From Echinococcus granulosus (taxonomy: Eukaryota; Platyhelminthes; Cestoda; Cyclophyllidea; Taeniidae): DNA of 64,000 nt. Below the pieces are notes generated by a model that saw only the letters and a program-made list of their open reading frames with translations, was not told the DNA's origin and searched no databases. Each line of letters begins with the position of its first letter. Position 1 is the first letter of the stretch. A program made the position numbers and the translations under genes. The stretch is from positions 45,221 through 109,220 of the forward strand of contig NW_020170533.1 of assembly GCF_000524195.1 (NCBI RefSeq), given 5' to 3'. This document shows positions 45,482-58,100 of this stretch, piece after piece.

Positions 45482-48400
45482 ATGGCGGCTAAACAAGACT
45501 CCACCCATCACTGTACAGAGCCATTCGGCGTGATTTTCATGCTTGGGGGACCCGGTTCCGGAAAAGGCACCATCTGCCCGCCGATAGCTTTGGTAGCATT
45601 TATAGAGCCTTTCTGGCCTAAATCTTTTAAAATTAATGTTTTTTGTATCATTCTAATGACTTTGTGCTTACTTTCTTGATATTGTAATCGATAAATGTTT
45701 TACTTGAATTTCAGCATTTCGACATGATTCACTTATCTGCCGGCGAACTTTTGCGGAAGGAAATGAATTCGCCGAATTCAAAGGTCGCGGCTGAAATCGA
45801 GTCGTACATGAAGGCGGGCACAATAGTTCCTGTTGCCATCACCTGTTCTCTCCTTCATAAAGTCAGTTTTAATGCCTTATGGGTCTGTTTTGGCGTTGTT
45901 CTGGTTAAAGCAATCCTTTACATGGCCGCGTTTAGTGTAATTTCTGGCTGCGTGCCAATTTTGTTATAACAGAGGTTCTTTTCCTGCTTACTAGGGTTTT
46001 CACCTGTAGTTGTAAACATTTCCCGTCCTATTTCGTTCTCCTCGAGTTTACCCATGATTGGGCGTCTTTGCAATATAATACACTGAAACCCTGACAAATT
46101 AGCAGAGGTAATTTCTCGGATAGTTGTGTCACGCAAATTATCTGTTGAGATGTCTGCAAAACTAGAAAACGATCCTACGGTAGGTTTCTGGAGGTTTCTG
46201 TCCCCTTGGCGAATTTCCAAGCCTTCCAAAGTGTTAAGCCCCCGCCCCTTTCCTCCTTACCGGCTAACGTCAGTTTTAGATTCGCTCTAATACCGCCAAC
46301 ATTCACCATAAGACCAAAGTGAATAAGTATTATAAATACACCAAACCTTAACCACACCCCACCAAGTAGGCATTCCAAACGCGCATGCCACAGCCTCTTG
46401 CTTACTTATATCCTCCGAAAAGGGACATCCGTGTCAGTCTTGTTTATTGGCTGTTCTAGTTAGGAGTTGGACAGGAGTTAAGGCCACATATTACGCTTCT
46501 AGAGAAGATTATTGGGCCCATCCATCTGAGCTTTCTTGACGTAAATCTTAGGTTAGGAAAACTGAACTCTACCTCATATTTACCCAATTGTGCCCATTAA
46601 TGGTCTCATTTGGGACTAATCCTGATTACAACATATCCTATGCAAAGTAGTAAAACAATTCTCGAAGTAGACATGGAGAACGCAGTTAAGGGGGCTGTCT
46701 CTTCACTTATCGGGTCAAATGACAGTTTACCTTGTAATTTAATAACCAAAACTACAGGAAAGGATTGCTGAGTCTGTCTTTTTTAAAAACTCTTTGGCGC
46801 TTGAGCCCCCTTTCACTTATTTGTAGATACGCCAAATGAGTCGTGTCTCATTTTGCTTTGGTTAAGAAGGATATTAATTGAAACACACTGTATTTATTGC
46901 ACTAAACTCACTCTTCATTTGCGCCGCTTTTGTACTGAAGGGAAACTTTCAGTGTTTAAGATGGACGAAGTCGATGTATTTCATTGTTTATGTGTTCAGG
47001 CTATGTTAGAAGGCTACAGCAGCCAGAAGTGTGTCAACTACCTAGTGGACGGTTTCCCTCGCAATGAAGACAATAAATCGGGATGGGAGGCCTCCATGAG
47101 TGATAAGACTAAAGTCCTTCAAGTCGTTGTCCTCGATTGTCCAGATAACGTGAGTTCACTGTATTATCAAAATATGCTTGGATTGCTTTCTTAAACAACT
47201 AGTTTTGCCATTACTCTTTTAAACTGGCAATCCAGTTGTTGTAGGCGAGACCATGATATGATTCATCAAGTTTCTCCCTTTTGTCAAATAGGGATTAGGT
47301 CACATGTTTTGACTTACTCGATCCACCTCAGCTCTTCACAATTTGATGCTTTAGGTCGTGAAAAACTATGCCGTTAAATTCTTTAACACCTACGTAATCC
47401 TGCCAGCTACACTTCAAAGGTAAAAACAAAGCATTATTATTGCTATAACTGCTTTCCGTGAGTTCCACACAAAGTCCCCTAATATGAAGTGATGAAATAA
47501 TTGATTCGGGGCTTTAACCTTCCGTCAAATGTAGGGGTAATGATTTACCCAAGAGATTACTGTCAGTTCGGAAGATTCTTGCATTTATGACGGCGTTGCA
47601 ACGTGGCTACGTTGTTGTATGTTTCCAGCGCCTCGACGTGTTTGCATAAATCATCATAGAAGCTAATTTTTTCCGGGGAGCGTCATTGAACGCAGCGTAT
47701 CCTCCAGTGCTTAGAAAAGTGTTACAACTGTTTGTTCGAAGAACTTTATTTTTTATACATAGCTTATGTCTTCTCCTATCTTATCAAAATGCATCATTTC
47801 TACCTTAAAATACTAAACATTCTCACCGATTTAGAGGCTACTTTTGTGTGATTTTCTATTTTGCTATGCTTAAGTCGATTTTTTAGCTTTTACCTCCGGC
47901 GCCATTGTATGGGGCTTTTTACCATTTCGTCTGACGCAATGTGAATTGGAGTTTCACATTGACGTGGGTAGCTTCTGTTTCAATAGCACCCCTAATCACA
48001 TCTATATGCCCACTTGTGAGGTGTAAATATTGTTCTTTTGGGTGTTAACATGCTTTTCTCTGTTCTCTAAGCAAACTGAACGTGGGGTAAAGGTCAAGGA
48101 AAGTCGTTAAAGAGGGCATAAGTGAAGATGGCACCAGTCGAATGGCGTTGAGATTTGTGGCAGTGTGTAGACTATGGTAAACTTTATGCCTTAGTAAGTA
48201 ACCACTTCCCGCTTCGACAGGGAAATGAGTTGTTAGAAGGTGTTCGAAGTCTCTTTGTTTAGAGAAGGAGTTTGTCGGCGTTACAGAGACAGCAACACTG
48301 CAGATAAATTCCAGTGGTTAACGGGAACGGTATTAAACGGTAGACATCTGGAGGAATATTACTTCCGTCAGAAGTATAATATTATTATTGGATTGTCTAC

Positions 48401-51008
48401 TGATTATCAGAGACTTGATGTTCTATCGAAAGGAGAATTCCTTTCCGCAACAACATTTGAGTGATTCGCTGGACCATTCAAGCGTGTTCAGTAATTCTAC
48501 TCCCTTTGTTTCAAGTATCGCTACTTGTAAGTGAAAGTAGGCAAGAAAAGGCTAACTTTTATTCTTCTAGACAATGTCGTTTGGAGCGTGCGACATGATA
48601 GCTTCCTTCCAACGATTAACACTGTCTCATTCATCTAAACAAAATTGGAGTCTTTGATAAAACCATCGAAAAGTAAAGCACAAATTGCAACTGGTTTTGG
48701 ATTCCATTATTGCCTCTAAAGAAATTCAAGTTGTTTTATCTATTACGAAGCTTGCTAGACCTCTACAGCGTTTCGTAAGGGGTACTGGCAAAGACCGCTA
48801 GCCTACCTCAGTAGGGAAGCGCGAAGAAGGAATATGGTGATAGAACCAACACTCTGCCGTCCGTGCTAAGGCGAGGTGCCAGCAGTACCACCTGTCCTTC
48901 TGTTTTTGGACAATTTTAGTAAGAATGTTTAGGCTTCCCTCATACTGTCGAGGTTCATAACACTACAATGTTAAAGCGCGATTCTTGGAAAGTATTGTGG
49001 ATGAGTTGTGGGCTGGTCGAGCCTTCATCTAGCAGTGCAGCTGGTGGTTACTGGGATCTCAGTTGAGATAGCAAGGTCGGTAAATATGTCTTTCAAGAGC
49101 AACTAGCTAGTTGAATTGTTTCCATTTGATTTTAATTTACATGAGCGACTCCTTGCAGATGCTTGCTTAAAGAAATATTCAAACTTTGGAAGCAGCTCTT
49201 GACAACTATTTTTGTCGCGTAAATCAGTGAAGCATCGTTAACTGCAAGCATCGACGACTAAAATTTGTTTTTTTTTTTTTCATAAATATTTGCTTCACGC
49301 CTTTGTACGTTTTTTTTGCCACTCTGCCGAAATAGATACCGATTTGTTTTGACCTATCAGCAATTTGTTATTTGTACCACCTGGGTATTTGGGTGTGACT
49401 CGTTGCGATTGCTTGTAATCTGTAGGGCATGGCACATGTACATATTGGTTTGGCAATACAATATCTCTACGGAGTATCAAATCACCAAGTACCGATTGAA
49501 TCGGGTGTAATTTCAGCCTGCCTGCCCTCCGATTCGCGTTTAATCCGGTTCGAGTGGGGCAAAACCTCCTTGTGGCATCTAAACAATGTACCGTCCAAAA
49601 GTTATTGAAACAGCTGATGTGATTCTGTTGATGGGGCCGCTTAAGGGGTGGCTACATCATGTCAGGTAGAGAAGGGAGTGGAGGACCTTCCCTTCTTGAT
49701 AATAAGGGAAAAATACATGAAATCGTACAGGATAAATGTATCAGGAACTTCTTTTAGTGATAATGAAACTACTCAAAAAAAGTCGCCGTGAAAGCTGAGT
49801 GATAAGCTTCAAAGAGTATCAGTTTGTTCCTTTCTTCCCTCAAATACATTCAAAAAGCAGCCTTCTGCTTGTTAACTGTCTAATTTGTGATGGGAAGTGG
49901 TTCTTGTGCTTTTGTTTTCCAAAATTTGTCTTGATCCTACTCCAGCAATCACGGACAATGGAAAGTGAGGCGATAGGGTAGGGTTGTCACTTTGCTCAGT
50001 GAATATCAAGTACAGATACAAGAACACTTAAGTCCTGAGGAGGTTGGGAAAACGTCTACTTTCTCTCCGTACTCTTTCCTCCTTTAAAAAGAGTCGGGGT
50101 GAGGGGAGAACCTTAATTCTCGATTATTTTTCCACATTTGGGTGCATGCTCCTCCCTTTTTAGGTTTGCATTGACCGATGTCTTCGGCGTGGCTCCGGTC
50201 GAATTGATGATAACGAAAAGACACTGAAAAATAGGTAAGCTGACGTGTTAAATATCCATAACCGTGTGTCTTCAGCCGAATTCCTAATGATGTGGATTGT
50301 TCTGGTTGTCAAGGGTAGTAACCTCTCCTCCATTGCTCTTCATCCCTCTGGATGCATAGCGGTATTGGTAAAAATCGTGTTTTACAGCCCTCACATTTTA
50401 ACGTGTTCACTACCGTCACATCCGCCCTCGATCCACCCCAGCCATCTGCGGCGCAACCTAGCCACCGAAGCTGCAGAAGGTACGAGGGCATCGACCACGT
50501 CCATGGCAGTGACGGTCTTGCGTTTCGCGTGTTCATTGTGTGTGTGTGTGACAGCGCTGTGCAAGACCATGAACACGCCGCGGGTCTCCTTGTGGATGAG
50601 CTTAGCGATGTATTTCACGCCATTACGGCGTACCAGACATCGTATAGCAGTGTTCGTAATGCCTTGCATGTTGTCGTGCAACACTATCTTGATGCATAGC
50701 TGACAATGTCGTTTTGCTTTGGTATAACTACAGCTGTCAGTAAACTTATCAATAGCACATTACAGATTCGTGACGCCAGTTGCAAACACGTTCCAGGTTT
50801 AGTTTTGTCTGGTCGTCCCCAATGGCTGATTTCCACCCCCTTCTTTTTGCCTTGCAGACTCGTGCAATTCAAGACCGAGGGACTGCCAGTGATCGAGTAC
50901 TACACGCAAAAGGGGCTAGTGACCCACATCGATGGTAGTAAATCGAAGGAGGAGGTCATTGACGAGGTCAAGGCTGCTCTCAATCCAATCGTGCATCGAA
51001 ATCATTAG
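45482..51008 (+). CDS. CMPK1: UMP-CMP kinase (nucleoside monophosphate kinase)
   Basis: Transfers phosphate from ATP to UMP, CMP or dCMP in cytosolic pyrimidine nucleotide synthesis. Five exons: 45482-45592, 45715-45861, 47000-47149, 50164-50234 and 50858-51008 (630 nt, 209 residues; human short form 196). The P-loop GGPGSGKGT is at residues 22-30. The NMP-binding segment LSAGELLR is at 44-51. [10 protein letters not shown] is at 102-111, the lid [10 protein letters not shown] at 144-153, and the C-terminal helix [14 protein letters not shown] matches human KSVDEVFDEV. The start is the ATG eight bases after a TATTTCAG acceptor (exon from 45475), so the mRNA has a spliced 5' leader. Read from that acceptor, an ATG-ending leader would soon meet a stop, so the internal ATG is the likely start. 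The third intron is about 3 kb, and the last one contains an antisense histone H4 relic. No catalytic residue appears lost. Confidence 0.95.
50458..50703 (-). pseudogene. histone H4 pseudogene
   Basis: Located antisense in the last intron of the kinase gene. The minus strand reads [35 protein letters not shown] and [18 protein letters not shown], clearly histone H4 from about residue 19 on. It lacks the N-terminal tail and the ENVIRD segment. A CA microsatellite has expanded in place of the TYT region. A small frame-shifting deletion after DAL leaves the original end readable only in another frame (RTFCSFGG then TAG at 50458, compare RTLYGFGG-stop). It cannot make a nucleosomal H4. Confidence 0.93.
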
Positions 51009-52115
51009 GCAACTGTGGAAGACAATGCAGAAAGCGCCACACATATTTTGAATTCCCGCTCCCAATCTTCTATCGTGTCTTTTGAGAATACCTCAATTAT
51101 TTGACCCCTTTTAGTAGTGTTGGGTTTCTCTTTTTGTGGAGGGTCTTCTTCCGGGTTGTCTAGGTTCTCAGCGTGGCGACGTTGGGTCAAGTGCCGGCCG
51201 GTCATCGATGTTCGAGGGGGGTGGGAGGCTGGTGTCTTGGATGACGATTCGAGGAAGTATCCGGGTATGCGTTAGGGTGGGTCTCCTCTTGTTTGTCGTT
51301 ATCTTTGCACTAGCCTGTAGTTGTTCCATTTCGGGTATCAAGGTGATCAAGTGCCAGCATCAGATGCGACATCGAGGTTAGGTGTTCTTGAGCACTAGGC
51401 CACTTAAGCCACCCGTGAGTCAAACCTCCCTTCCAAAAGCCTCTCAACTCTTCCATACATTGGTACTGTGAGTTCTTTAATCCTATTTTGAGTTTTTACT
51501 ACTTAGTGAGAACTTAAGGCAATCCACACTTATTTATTTGAAGGCCGTAATTAAAAGGGGCTCATGACCAAAGCGTTCCTCCTAAAATAAAAAAAGCACA
51601 ACTTAACCTAGACGTAAAGAATGGAACTAAAGTGTGCTTTGTAATTAATTCTCTTGGTCGCTCAGGAAACATATATGTTATATAACTTCTCAAAATTTAA
51701 AGACCAAAATAATAAACAGACCAACTAAAGCTGTCTTTAAAAATATTACATTAATAGCCATTTTTCTAATTTTAATTATATGCACTAAAAAAATATATCG
51801 GGCATAGCCTATTTTGTCTAAATCAATTGTTTAACTAGTTTAATTAAATGTATCCTCACATTTCATTGATTGGAAATCGGATCCTCGTCCAATGAGACGC
51901 TAGCATAGCTGCTCGCCTCGCAGGGTCACCAGTTCAAACATCAGCGAAGGATTTCACTAGATTTTTTTTCGCAAATGTAGGTCCCCACTTTTATTTCGCT
52001 CTTCCTACCATCGAAACGTTTGCTTAGCTGTAGGCCTAAGTCTTTATAACTCCAATCTGTTAATCAAGTATTTGCCCTCTTCAACTATCCTTTTCGCGCT
52101 TCTTTTATTTTTCAG
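51009..52115. other. intergenic between kinase and NPC1-B
   Basis: About 1.1 kb, very AT-rich from 51480 to 51870, with AATAAA-type motifs near 51585 that could serve the kinase mRNA. It contains the tRNA-like remnant described separately. Confidence 0.5.
51893..51952 (+). other. tRNA-like remnant or SINE head
   Basis: TAGCATAGCTGC fits the A-box consensus TRGCNNAGYNGG at all but its last base. CTCGCCTCGCAGGGTCACC follows, and AGTTCAAACATC sits at the spacing of a B box (GGTTCRANNCC) with mismatches. A full cloverleaf cannot be folded convincingly, so it is a remnant and not a working tRNA. Confidence 0.35.
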
Positions 52116-52116
52116 C
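52100..52116 (+). promoter_or_regulatory. 3' splice acceptor before NPC1-B start
   Basis: TTCTTTTATTTTTCAG precedes CATTGGAG and the start ATG at 52124. The acceptor just upstream of a start codon implies a spliced 5' leader, either a cis intron in the 5' UTR or spliced-leader addition. The first bases (CATT) match those of NPC1-A exon 1. Confidence 0.55.
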
Positions 52117-52123
52117 ATTGGAG

Positions 52124-55100
52124 ATGCGACTTGCTTTCATGCATATTTGTATTCTTATACTCTTTCTGGTCTATCGGTCTAATGCGGACTGTGTGATGTT
52201 CGGCATGTGCAACAGCGAACAATATTGCCTTGTTAACCAACCACCCGTGTCTGTTCCGGGTAGCACTCTGAAGAAGGTTTGCGGTATTGACAGCCCCGAT
52301 CAATGCTGCGATCGAAAACAGTTGAGCGGTTTGGATGACAATTTGCTCATGCTTGGATTCCTTGTCGGAGAGTAAGTTGGGAAAAAAAAGTTTTTCACCT
52401 CGTAGAAGTCAACTTTGTTCCAAAGTTATTTTTAATTACTTTGTTGATTACCATTAAACATCCTTTTAGATTTATTTAAAAATAGCTAGTGTTTTGTGTC
52501 GCTTATTATATGTTGGACTTTCTGATTTAAGTTGAAGTCTGTGTAGTTTAATCGGCAAACCTCTAGTTATGGTCTGACTTTCTCTTCTTGCATTAATTCT
52601 TTCCGGAATTAGTTTTTTTTTAAACAATTTTGCGGGTTTTTTGGGTTTCCATAATGTATCGTAGATCACTGGAATTTGGCTTTGTATTTCTTTTCAACTT
52701 CACTGGGTCCACTTACGCTTATCTACATCGAAGTAGTGTTCTTTGATACCAATCGTTCGAAGATTAGCTTATCATCCGATGTGAAACCTTGAAGGATTTC
52801 CCATTGTTTCATGACTCGTTGGTATTGTTAAATTTATCGTCTTTATCTATCTGCACGAGTAAACATTATTATGTTAGGATTATGACACGACATCCTCTTC
52901 TTTGCCAGATAGCCAAATTAAGCTAAACGATGTCCCTCGCTGCAAGTCTTTTTCAGCTTAATTAAAATTGTGCTCTAGCCTTTCTCGTCGGTCAGTTGGT
53001 GATAACCTAATAATTCACCTAAATTATAGCTTTCATTGTAGTCCCCACCCATCTTTATGAATGTCTACCTGACTCATTCCATATTAAATCAGATCATTGA
53101 ATTGAATCTTTTGTGCTAGTAGTAGCATAGGAATCTTGCTTTTGCCACTCAGTTATGAACGGTCTACTAGTTTAGCCTAACATTACCTGCGTCATAAATG
53201 TGATATCTATTCTTTATTAGTGTCTAACACTCATTTTAGTCAAACCATATCAAAAAAGTCGTGTATAGAACAGTGGAATAGGTGTGGAAGATATTCTTGG
53301 TTTTGAGAAGGCGTAACTTCAAATAAAACATGTTTTATGGACGGTCATTTTTCCTCTAAAGCCCTGATATTAAACAAGTAAGCTGCCTTTTTCACTTTTA
53401 CCTGGTTGGATTAACCCTACCTGCGTTACTCAAAGCTATCGTAGCTAATCTCCGCCACCTTTTATTCGACACTTTCAACCAGCGCAGATGACATGACCTG
53501 CTACAATGGATTGCGGAAGATCTTCTGTGACATGACCTGTAGCCCCCACCAGTCGGAGCTTGTTAAGGTCACTGGTCATAGTGCCGCCGACGGAGCGGTC
53601 ACATCAGTCGATTTTCCTCTCTCACGCGGTAAAGCTCAGGTCATCTTCGATGCCTGTGCGGTGAGTTCTCTCGCTTGTGTGTGCGTTCTCGCATTCTGCA
53701 TCAAATTCTATTCGTATGTGGAATTGGCCAAATATGCCTTACTTAAATACACAATGCAAAGTAGCTCCTCATGTTTGGGCCCTCATTTCATTCCTTCTTC
53801 GCCTTTTTTTATCATTCCAATGCCCCACCCCCTCTCAGTAGTTTGTTTAAGTTATTTTAGGATTCTTGAAGCTTGGAGAGTTGTGGGATTTCCAGATTTT
53901 ACTAATCACTAGGTTCTAGTCACGACCCGTTTCTCGGTATTGGGATATCAATTAAAAGATGACATGTTCCTCACAGTGGATATGGACTTTGGCGTTCCCC
54001 ATCGTATTCCCACCATTATAGCTCCCAGATTACTTTTGAAGCTGTTGTACGACATTTTTTTTTGGAGGCTGATTTATTACAAGCCTGTGCAACAGAACTG
54101 GAATGCTAATTGAATGAGCAGAACTTTGAGCAATTGCCTTGGAGACTGAACCGCAGTATACATGCTTAAAAAACCTGCTATAAGTTTATTATTTTTCGTC
54201 CGAGAAGTGCAGTTGAGCTGAAGTCGCTATTGATGTGTTTTCAAAGGCAGTCTTTTTCAATGCAAATCTCGTTCCAGGAACTGGTCTAGCTTGTGATATC
54301 CCACAAATTTTTACATCTCTGATAGATACCTCGTTGCTGCCCTATTTAGACTAAACCTCGCTAAACTTTAAGGGTGCTCGATCGCATTCTTTGCAAAGGT
54401 AAGGTATGGGTTCATCCCACCGCACGATGATGAATTGGCTCAAAAGTGCTGGGTTACCGGAAGTCTGGCTGATGCGGTCCGAATCAGTATCGCCTAAACG
54501 AACATCTCTCTTGAAACTATAAACAAGTTAATCAAAAATTTCACTTTCCTTATGACCTTTTAGGCCATTGAAGGCGGATTTACGGGCAGACCAATCGAAA
54601 CGATTTGCCAAACCGATAACAGTGACTGCGACATGGAAACCTTTTTCCGCATACTTGGACTTCCTAAGTCGAGTGGGGGTGATTCACCCTACAACATCAA
54701 CTTCGTCTTCACCGATGACTTTGCTGACGGCAATTCCACAACACTGACGCCGAATCTTCTGCCTGTGAATGAGGTCGGGGAACCTGCTATTAGTGGTTAG
54801 TAGTCTTTCCTTTTCCGATCATCTTTTGAGCGTTCGTCACGCAGTATCCAAACTATAAGTAGCATAAGCTTAAATCAATCTGCCCTGCACTCGTCCACGA
54901 GTGGCCTTATAATCCGTGTAGAGAGCGGCCGAGAGACTGAAAAGATCTCCGCTTCATTATCGGAGAGTTAAAAAGCATAAAATGATATTGTAATTCAATC
55001 GCGATTTGATTAATGTTAAGATTAAACAACACAACAAAGTAGTGGAGCTGCTTCGCTTTTTTCGCTACAAATAGCATTCTTTAAACTCATTTACAAATCA

Positions 55101-58100
55101 TTAATAAAACCATTCAATCTATGCATTAATTCCAGATTTGTACCTACTTTAATTGTGAAAGCAGAATAGGGAGTGGAATTGGTACTTTTGCCTATTGGTC
55201 ACTTATCTCATTGAGAACTCTGGTTAAATGCAGCGTTGTAGAAGACCTAAAGTATCCGCATAGTTGAATATGCAAATGAAACAGGTATCATTCTACTCCA
55301 TAGTCTCCTCCTACTCTTCATTCGGGTACCTTCTTCGGAATTCCTTGTGACCACTCTTCTGGTTCGGTTATCACAGGTCATTTGTTGGTGTATAGTCAAT
55401 GGCAAGACAGGAAAGAAAAGTATAACTTCATTAGTAGTTGATGGGTTCCCTAAATGCCACAGGCCCCGTGTGGCAACCTGTTTTGGACATGGATTCATTT
55501 ATAAGGTCAATCTGATGATTGGATGATATTTCTACAGTGGACATGTTTCGTAATTCAGTCGCTTTTGTCAGAATTCTCCTCAAATTCATCCATCAGCAGG
55601 TATGGCCTTTTGACGTACCATTCATCTACGAAAAAGCGGGATTGTCGGGCAGTTTTGAATGTAGGTTCGGCTTCTTCACCAAGCCTATGTACTGAAAAAC
55701 CAGAACACCCATACCATGAACATAGCTGCATCTTAGTTGCGTGATAGTCGACTCGTCGGAAACGCCTGGGGTCCACGCATCTTTTTTTCTCCGCAGATGG
55801 TTTGACCACAGAGGACGAGGTTGGTGGAGGGGCGGCAGGAATGGTAGGCAAATCAGAGGAGACGCTGGAGGACATGGCCCTTCCCCAACGCCTGTTCAAA
55901 CGTCCAATGTGGCTGGCGATGCTATTGACCTTTTTGGGTTTAACCCTTCTCTTTCTCCTGGGGTTAGTCATTCGATGGTGTGTGAATCGTCATTCAGAGG
56001 ACAACACTGTGGCTGGCTCCTATTCACCCCCCATTAGCTGCTACTCCAAGGTTGGGGCTACCATCCAATTTGGATCTACATGGGTGAGTGCTCAACATAC
56101 TAAACTATTCCTGTTATTGGAAAGGGTCTTACATAGCATCTTAATGAAAACTAGCGTAGACTTGCCGGATGGCTGCCGTTTCTTTTCGCCGTTGTTCTTA
56201 CCGTTTTCGACTGTTATTTGTCTGTATTATTTATGAAAACGGTGATTAGGCAACTTGAAAATGCCCTAGAGATAGAAATGAGTGGAAGAGCACAAATGCC
56301 TGGACAAATTTTCATTGTAACCGAAGGGTTTTTGAGGTTCCCATTCTAGTGGTGGGGCGACTTAGTAGATTAACCGTGTTGAGGAAATCGAGAGTTTGTA
56401 GAAAAGTTTGCTTTCCACTCTGGAAAAATTTATTTCCTCTGCTTTTAGTTATTCGCTCGCCAAGGAGCTCTAGTGGCTCGATTTCCACGAGTGACCCTCC
56501 TCCTAACCACCATTTTACTGGCAGTCGCGTGTTGCGGTTTCCTGCGTTTCCGAGTGACCACAGACCCGGTCGAGCTCTGGAGCGATCCCAATTCTCGAGC
56601 TCGTCTTGAGAAGGCCTACTTCGATGGACACTTTGGGTAAGCGCCTACTGCAAAATTCTGTTAATTGTCCTGTGTAACTTTGATATTGCAGCGGCAATTA
56701 TCCGAGTGAGTAAGGAGTGCAATTGCTTCAGCAGATAGGGGCTTAACGGCACTATTCGCATAGCGCATATATGTTCTTCCTGGCCTATATAAGGCGAAAT
56801 GGGTGGAGGAATAAATAGGCGGTGGGTTGGATAAGCGAATGGGTGGTTCGTGAAAGACTGCATGGAGGGATGTGGGAGGTACGGTTAGGTTAATAATCAG
56901 TAAAACTTAATTGCACGGGCTCCAACGAAGACCCTTATCAATTTGACCCACGTGAGCTAATTTCATGCGTTCAATGTGTTCAACTTTGGCCATTATGTCT
57001 TATCTGTGTCAGAAGTAAGTTACATGGCTGCCTCTTTCCCAATCTCTCGCCCGGACTGTTGTTGCCATCACATTTGTGCGAACTTGTCACAAACAGATTA
57101 GCATTCCGGACCTTTTCCCCAAATTGGATAGACGAGTGGATGGGTGGATGTGGCTTGATGGTCGGATTCAAGTACGCAAATTGGTAACTGCCACAATTTT
57201 TAAGAGTCGATGAACAATATTTGATTTGATCTCCTTGGACATTATCATACGTGCCATGTTTTTATGCCACAAAATTTCGGGTATTTACGGGTAATCTATG
57301 ATCTTTGATATCACCATAGCCACAATATTCACGGTCGCGTACTCATTTTTTGCAAAAGGTTAATGGTTAACTATCCATTTTATAAAAATGTTTGCATTAT
57401 CGGTGGACAGATGGACAGATTGTCCAGATGGCTGCATGGATTATGGGTGAGTGGAGGACTGGGCAGAATGGTAGTTGAATAGACGGAAAGATGGGTGCGT
57501 GCATAGATGGACAAATGATTAAATGGATGGATGGCCGGGTTCTCGATTGGGTGACTAGTGGGGCTGTTGATCCTATTTGAGCTTTGGAGCGATCTCAATT
57601 TTCGGGCTCCGATTGGACTTAAACACCACGTGACCTCCTCGACCAGCTCTCTACCACCCACCCACCTTCCCCCTTATTAGGCTGACATCATGCAACTCTA
57701 AGTGGCAATTGTGCGAACCCTGGATAAATGCTTTCGCCCAGGCAATTAGCATTCCACCCTAACTTTACGGAAATCTTGATGGATAGACGGATGGATGGAG
57801 GAGTGGATAAGTTGGTGAATGAGTAGACACGTTGAGGAGTGGGTGGAAAGATGAATAGATACGTGACATTGTCCGAATTCCCTTTTGAGCTTTACAGCAA
57901 CTGCTTAAATCAGGATTGGCAAGAATTTGTGTTGCAAGACGGTTTGGAGGTAAATCACTGGCCTAATATGCATTTGAATCAACGTCATCACACTTTTTCA
58001 ATGGACTCTGCACCCTCAGGAGTAATCACATTTACATGCCAACGATGGGTGTATTGTTGTGGCCAAATTTAGTGTCTCCGGTTGTGCCACACTGTTCCCA

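Noticed and set aside
48240..48464. 74-codon frame in the long kinase intron, with a 15-base match to 3280 (TAGACATCTGGAGGA)
   Set aside because: The exon phases on both sides join without it, and a 15-base match is expected by chance in 64 kb.
55555..55971. 138-codon minus-strand frame overlapping NPC1-B exon 4
   Set aside because: It lies antisense to a confirmed coding exon and has no splice signals or recognisable motif. It is a shadow frame.
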